A stretch of 9,596 bases of DNA from Candidatus Planktophila sp. (GTDB lineage: Bacteria > Actinomycetota > Actinomycetes > Nanopelagicales > Nanopelagicaceae): contig JAHECV010000019.1 of assembly GCA_024641555.1 (NCBI GenBank), positions 1 through 9,596 on the forward strand. Direction: 5' to 3'. Under the pieces are notes generated by a model. That model saw only the letters and a list, made by a program, of their open reading frames with translations. It did not search any database and had not been told where the DNA came from. Below are positions 6,909 through 9,596 of this stretch, piece after piece (position 1 is the stretch's first letter; the number at the start of each line of letters is the position of its first letter). Made by a program: the position numbers and the translations under genes.

Positions 6909-6919
6909 ATCGATAAAAC
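6909..6919 (-). repeat. repeat copy 3, inverted GTTTTATCGAT
   Basis: On the minus strand the 11-base core GTTTTATCGAT matches copies 1 and 2; the flank ATTTA replaces AAT. It lies about 7 bases upstream of the TATATA at 6926-6931, where a bound protein would cover the promoter of aroH. Confidence 0.6.
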
Positions 6920-6925
6920 GCGTTA

Positions 6926-6931
6926 TATATA
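6926..6931 (+). promoter_or_regulatory. possible -10 element of the aroH-tyrA promoter
   Basis: TATATA stands 36 bases before the aroH start, a plausible place for a -10 box. No good -35 hexamer is seen 16-18 bases upstream, where repeat copy 3 lies instead, which would suit an activator- or repressor-dependent promoter. The call rests on position and composition only. Confidence 0.3.
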
Positions 6932-6967
6932 GCGACGTGAAGAAAGGCGTAAGGGTAGTATTGCAAC

Positions 6968-7333
6968 ATGTCTACGGTACGAGCTATTCGCGGCGCTATT
7001 CAGGCTTTGGCCAATACCTCGCAGGCAATTGATGAGGCCACGAAAGAGTTGCTGGCTGAAATTATGCGTACAAATTCACTTACGCCAGATGACTTTATCT
7101 CGGTTATCTTCACCGTTAGCCCAGATCTAAACGCCGCCTTCCCAGCTAGTTCGGCTAGAGAACTCGGCTTTACCGATGTCCCTTTACTCTGTTCAGTCGA
7201 GATCGGGGTTCCGGGCTCACTTGAGCGCACGATTCGCATATTGGCTCACGTTGAAAGTGAAGCAAAAAAGGCAGAAATCAACCATATCTACCTGGGCGGA
7301 GCGAAGATTTTGCGCCGAGATATCGCTCAATAA
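6968..7333 (+). CDS. aroH: chorismate mutase, AroH class
   Basis: The enzyme rearranges chorismate to prephenate, the branch point to tyrosine and phenylalanine, in the cytosol. The product is 121 residues, the size of the monofunctional trimeric AroH type of B. subtilis and not the all-helical AroQ type. Active-site residues of the B. subtilis enzyme have counterparts: Arg8 (AIRGAI), Phe58 and Arg64 (FPASSAREL), Cys75 and Glu78 (VPLLCSVEI), Arg90 and Tyr108 (HIYLGG), the last four at identical numbering. The ATG at 6968 is the only in-frame start before a stop at 6956; the nearest purine run (AAGGG, about 12 bases upstream) is rather distant, so translation may be weak. It is followed by tyrA after 11 bases, making a two-gene tyrosine unit with the next enzyme of the pathway. 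Confidence 0.95.
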   Translation: MSTVRAIRGAIQALANTSQAIDEATKELLAEIMRTNSLTPDDFISVIFTVSPDLNAAFPASSARELGFTDVPLLCSVEIGVPGSLERTIRILAHVESEAKKAEINHIYLGGAKILRRDIAQ

Positions 7334-7344
7334 GGCTCGGATCC

Positions 7345-8427
7345 ATGTCTAAAGGAACAGAAGAAAAAATTAAATCGATTCGAATTATCGGATCGGGGTT
7401 AATTGGCACATCAATCGGGCTCGCTCTGGCTGCGCGTGGGATTGAAGTTGAGATGCAGGATCATGATCTCAAAGCGCAGAATTTAGCTCAGGATTTAATG
7501 GCTACCAAGGTTTCAGTCAATCCAGATTTAATCCTCTTCGCTGTTCCGGCTGGTGCGATAGTTGAGCTCTTTGAGGAAGAATTTAAGTTAAACCCAAAAT
7601 CGATATTTATAGATATTGCTAGCGTTAAGACTAAACCTCAGGTTGAGATATCAAGAATTTCTGGTGCCTCCACCCGATTTTTGGCGACCCATCCGATGGC
7701 TGGGCGCGAAGTCGGGGGAGCAGCAAGTGCTAGAGCAGATCTATTTGAGGGGCGCTCATGGATCTATTGCCCGGAGTATGCCGATGGCGCAAAGGTTGAT
7801 CTCGATGTAGTTGAAACCGGTCTCTGGTTGATCCAGACGCTTGGGGCAGCGCCGATTTCAATGACGGCATCGGCTCACGATTGCGCGGTAGCGCTCGTTT
7901 CGCACCTACCGCAGATCGTCTCCTCACTTCTTGCGGCACAGTTGGTTGGCGGTAGCTCGAGCGATCTAGAACTCGCGGGAGCCGGATTGCGCGACACCAC
8001 GCGGATCGCGGCTTCAGATCCGCAACTTTGGCAAGAAATTATCGCCAGCAATTCTTCAGAAATCTTGCCGTTATTAATAAATCTACAAAACGACCTGACA
8101 TCGCTTATTTCTAAGATCGATGATCCAGAGCATGTCGGTTCGATGATCGCAAAGGGAAATCAAGGGCGCGCCTTGATCCCTGGAAAGCACGGCGGAAAGG
8201 CTCGTGAATATTCACTATTGCCGGTAGTTATTGAAGATAAACCTGGTCAACTTGCCGCGCTCTTTGATGAGTGCGCAAGAGCGAAGGTAAATGTTGAAGA
8301 TTTAACGATCGAGCATTCTCCTGGGCAGTTCACCGGACTCATTACTCTGGCGCTTTCGGCAACTGATGCTGATGTATTGCGAGAACATCTTGAAAAATCG
8401 GGATGGAACGTTCACTCGCCAAGATAG
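7345..8427 (+). CDS. tyrA: prephenate dehydrogenase with C-terminal ACT domain
   Basis: TyrA oxidatively decarboxylates prephenate to 4-hydroxyphenylpyruvate (or arogenate to tyrosine). The product is 360 residues. The Rossmann domain has GSGLIG (16-21), and an acidic residue at the end of the second strand (Asp39/Asp41 region) suggests NAD rather than NADP. Catalytic-domain motifs are IASVKTK (Ser93), ATHPMAGRE (His116), the HD...VSHLP pair (His178, His187) and GLRDTTRIAASDP with the substrate-binding Arg. An ACT domain occupies about 291-358 (LLPVVIEDKPGQLAALFDEC), typical of regulatory amino-acid binding, so feedback control by tyrosine is likely. AAGG 8 bases before the ATG supports the start. 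It lies 11 bases after aroH, which supplies its substrate. Prephenate versus arogenate preference cannot be told from this reading. Confidence 0.95.
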   Translation: MSKGTEEKIKSIRIIGSGLIGTSIGLALAARGIEVEMQDHDLKAQNLAQDLMATKVSVNPDLILFAVPAGAIVELFEEEFKLNPKSIFIDIASVKTKPQVEISRISGASTRFLATHPMAGREVGGAASARADLFEGRSWIYCPEYADGAKVDLDVVETGLWLIQTLGAAPISMTASAHDCAVALVSHLPQIVSSLLAAQLVGGSSSDLELAGAGLRDTTRIAASDPQLWQEIIASNSSEILPLLINLQNDLTSLISKIDDPEHVGSMIAKGNQGRALIPGKHGGKAREYSLLPVVIEDKPGQLAALFDECARAKVNVEDLTIEHSPGQFTGLITLALSATDADVLREHLEKSGWNVHSPR

Positions 8428-8479
8428 ACTTGATTAAATTATTTAAGACCACGTTGGGCAATGATGGGATGTAAGAACA

Positions 8480-9596
8480 ATGATCGTCGTAGCCATCGAT
8501 GGACCAAGCGGAGCGGGTAAATCCAGTACTTCTAAACTCGTCGCGCAACGCGCTGGTTGGAATTACTTGGATACCGGTGCGCTCTATCGCGCAGTTGCTT
8601 GGCTTGCGTTACGTGAGAAAATTTATAACGCCGATGAAATTCTCACAGCCCTTGCAAACAATGCAATTCGATTTATCGCTGATCCGAAAAATCCAAAGGT
8701 GTTCGTTGGTGATGTTGATGTTACGGCCGAAATACGATCTGAAAAAGTAACTGAAAATGTCAGCGCTATCAGCGCTCTTCCAGAAATTCGCGCATCACTT
8801 CTGGTACTGCAACGTAAATTAATTAATGATGCTGAACGTGGCATCGTCGTGGAAGGTCGTGACATCGGAACCGTGGTATCTCCCGATGCCCCGCTAAAGA
8901 TTTATCTACAAGCGGATATCGCCGCTCGAGCCGCCCGTCGTTCCAGTGAAATCGCCGCATCTGTCGCCAGCGTTTCGGATTCACTTTCGCAACGCGATGA
9001 GATCGATTCAACACGAGCGGTATCGCCATTGGCGAAAGCTTCGGATGCGGTTCTAATCGATTCGACAGAGTTAGATTTGGAAGAGACGGTAGAGCGTGTC
9101 TGGGAGTTGCTAAAAGAACGTTCGCTTCTAGGACTACCAATTGTTGCAATATTGGGTCGACCAAATGTTGGGAAATCAACGCTAATCAATCGTTTTATTG
9201 GGCGTCGCGAAGCGATAGTTGAGGACACACCTGGCGTTACTCGAGATCGCGTCCAATACGAATGCGAATGGGGCGGTCGTCGTTTCATAATTATGGATAC
9301 CGGCGGTTGGGAATCGAAGCCTGATGGAATCTCGGTTCAAGTAAGTGCATCAGCAGAACTTGCGATGCAAGAAGCTGATGTATTGGCATTTGTGGTTGAT
9401 GCCCATGTTGGCGCTCTCGATGAAGATGACATTTTGGTGCAGGAACTTCGCAAAGTTAAGAAGCCGATGGTGCTTATCGCAAATAAAGTTGATAGCGATG
9501 TTGATGAAGCCGATGCACATGCTCTTTGGAATCTCGGGCTCGGTGAACCAAGGTTTGTTTCTGCTTTACATGGACGAGGAAGTGGCGATCTGCTCG
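8480..9596 (+). CDS. cmk/der: bifunctional cytidylate kinase / ribosome-assembly GTPase Der fusion, 3'-truncated by the window
   Basis: A single open frame of 372 codons runs without a stop to the window edge. Residues 1 to about 213 are cytidylate kinase, which phosphorylates CMP/dCMP: P-loop GPSGAGKSS (8-16), DTGALYR (31-37), EGRDIGTVV (125-133), QRDEIDSTRAVSPL and the closing DAVLIDST...EETVERV. After a linker of about ten residues the first GTPase domain of Der (EngA) follows: G1 GRPNVGKS (226-233), G2 in DTPGVTRDR, G3 DTGG, G4 NKVD, and a G5-like SALHG near the end. The second G domain and KH-like domain would lie beyond the window. Der acts in 50S subunit maturation. cmk and der are adjacent genes in Mycobacterium, and fused forms occur in several actinobacteria. 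The start is preceded by only a weak TAAGAA; the gap from tyrA is 52 bases. Confidence 0.95.
   Translation, partial: MIVVAIDGPSGAGKSSTSKLVAQRAGWNYLDTGALYRAVAWLALREKIYNADEILTALANNAIRFIADPKNPKVFVGDVDVTAEIRSEKVTENVSAISALPEIRASLLVLQRKLINDAERGIVVEGRDIGTVVSPDAPLKIYLQADIAARAARRSSEIAASVASVSDSLSQRDEIDSTRAVSPLAKASDAVLIDSTELDLEETVERVWELLKERSLLGLPIVAILGRPNVGKSTLINRFIGRREAIVEDTPGVTRDRVQYECEWGGRRFIIMDTGGWESKPDGISVQVSASAELAMQEADVLAFVVDAHVGALDEDDILVQELRKVKKPMVLIANKVDSDVDEADAHALWNLGLGEPRFVSALHGRGSGDLL

Larger units (their letters stand above)
6687..6967 (+). other. AT-rich intergenic region with spaced repeats, upstream of aroH
   Basis: This is the longest gene-free stretch of the window (281 bases), markedly AT-rich. 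It holds three copies of GTTTTATCGAT, a degenerate TTTATCGAC (6763-6771), a further ATCGAT (6853-6858), a TTTCGAAA palindrome near 6888, and a TATATA element just before aroH. A short reading frame for an 18-residue basic peptide (6844-6900) is present but unsupported. No tRNA, riboswitch or convincing terminator was recognised. It most likely contains the promoter and control sites of aroH-tyrA. Confidence 0.6.

Overview
The window is ordinary core chromosome of a moderate-to-low-GC actinobacterium. The evidence is the gene order pyrG - ald - xerD - parA - scpA - scpB - rluB - aroH - tyrA - cmk/der, which follows the conserved block of Mycobacterium and Streptomyces. The protein sequences also look actinobacterial: an Ald with the active-site residues of the M. 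tuberculosis enzyme, a soj-like ParA next to scpAB, and a cytidylate kinase fused to Der. Tight packing, small gaps and AT-rich codon use would fit a streamlined freshwater lineage such as the acI/Nanopelagicales group. That placement is inference from general character, not from a marker gene.

Layout. Positions 1-3029 (+) form one tight run: the 3' part of pyrG (CTP synthase), ald (alanine dehydrogenase, 4 bases later) and xerD (starts inside the end of ald). Positions 3026-4317 (-) hold a convergent two-gene unit: a ParA-type ATPase followed, with a 4-base ATGA overlap, by a small protein whose C-terminal half reads as a ribbon-helix-helix DNA-binding domain. A 77-base divergent gap separates parA from scpA-scpB (+, 4395-5850), the kleisin and winged-helix subunits of SMC condensin. 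Then comes a 111-base non-coding stretch and rluB (5962-6686), which is broken by a single missing C in a C-run near 6228. A 281-base AT-rich intergenic region (6687-6967) carries three copies of GTTTTATCGAT, spaced 90 and 91 bases apart. Next are aroH (chorismate mutase) and tyrA (prephenate dehydrogenase with an ACT domain), which together make the tyrosine-branch precursor. Finally a fused cmk-der gene starts at 8480 and runs off the window.

How the genes work together. XerD (dimer resolution), ParA with its putative RHH partner, and ScpA/ScpB (condensin) form a chromosome-segregation cluster. RluB and Der belong to ribosome maturation. PyrG and Cmk both act in cytidine nucleotide supply. 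AroH and TyrA are consecutive steps of tyrosine synthesis.

The points most worth a second look are the ParA/RHH pair beside scpAB, the regularly spaced ATCGAT-centred repeats upstream of aroH, the exactly placed rluB frameshift, and the higher GC of the scpA-scpB segment. I saw no tRNA, rRNA, CRISPR, IS element or prophage.
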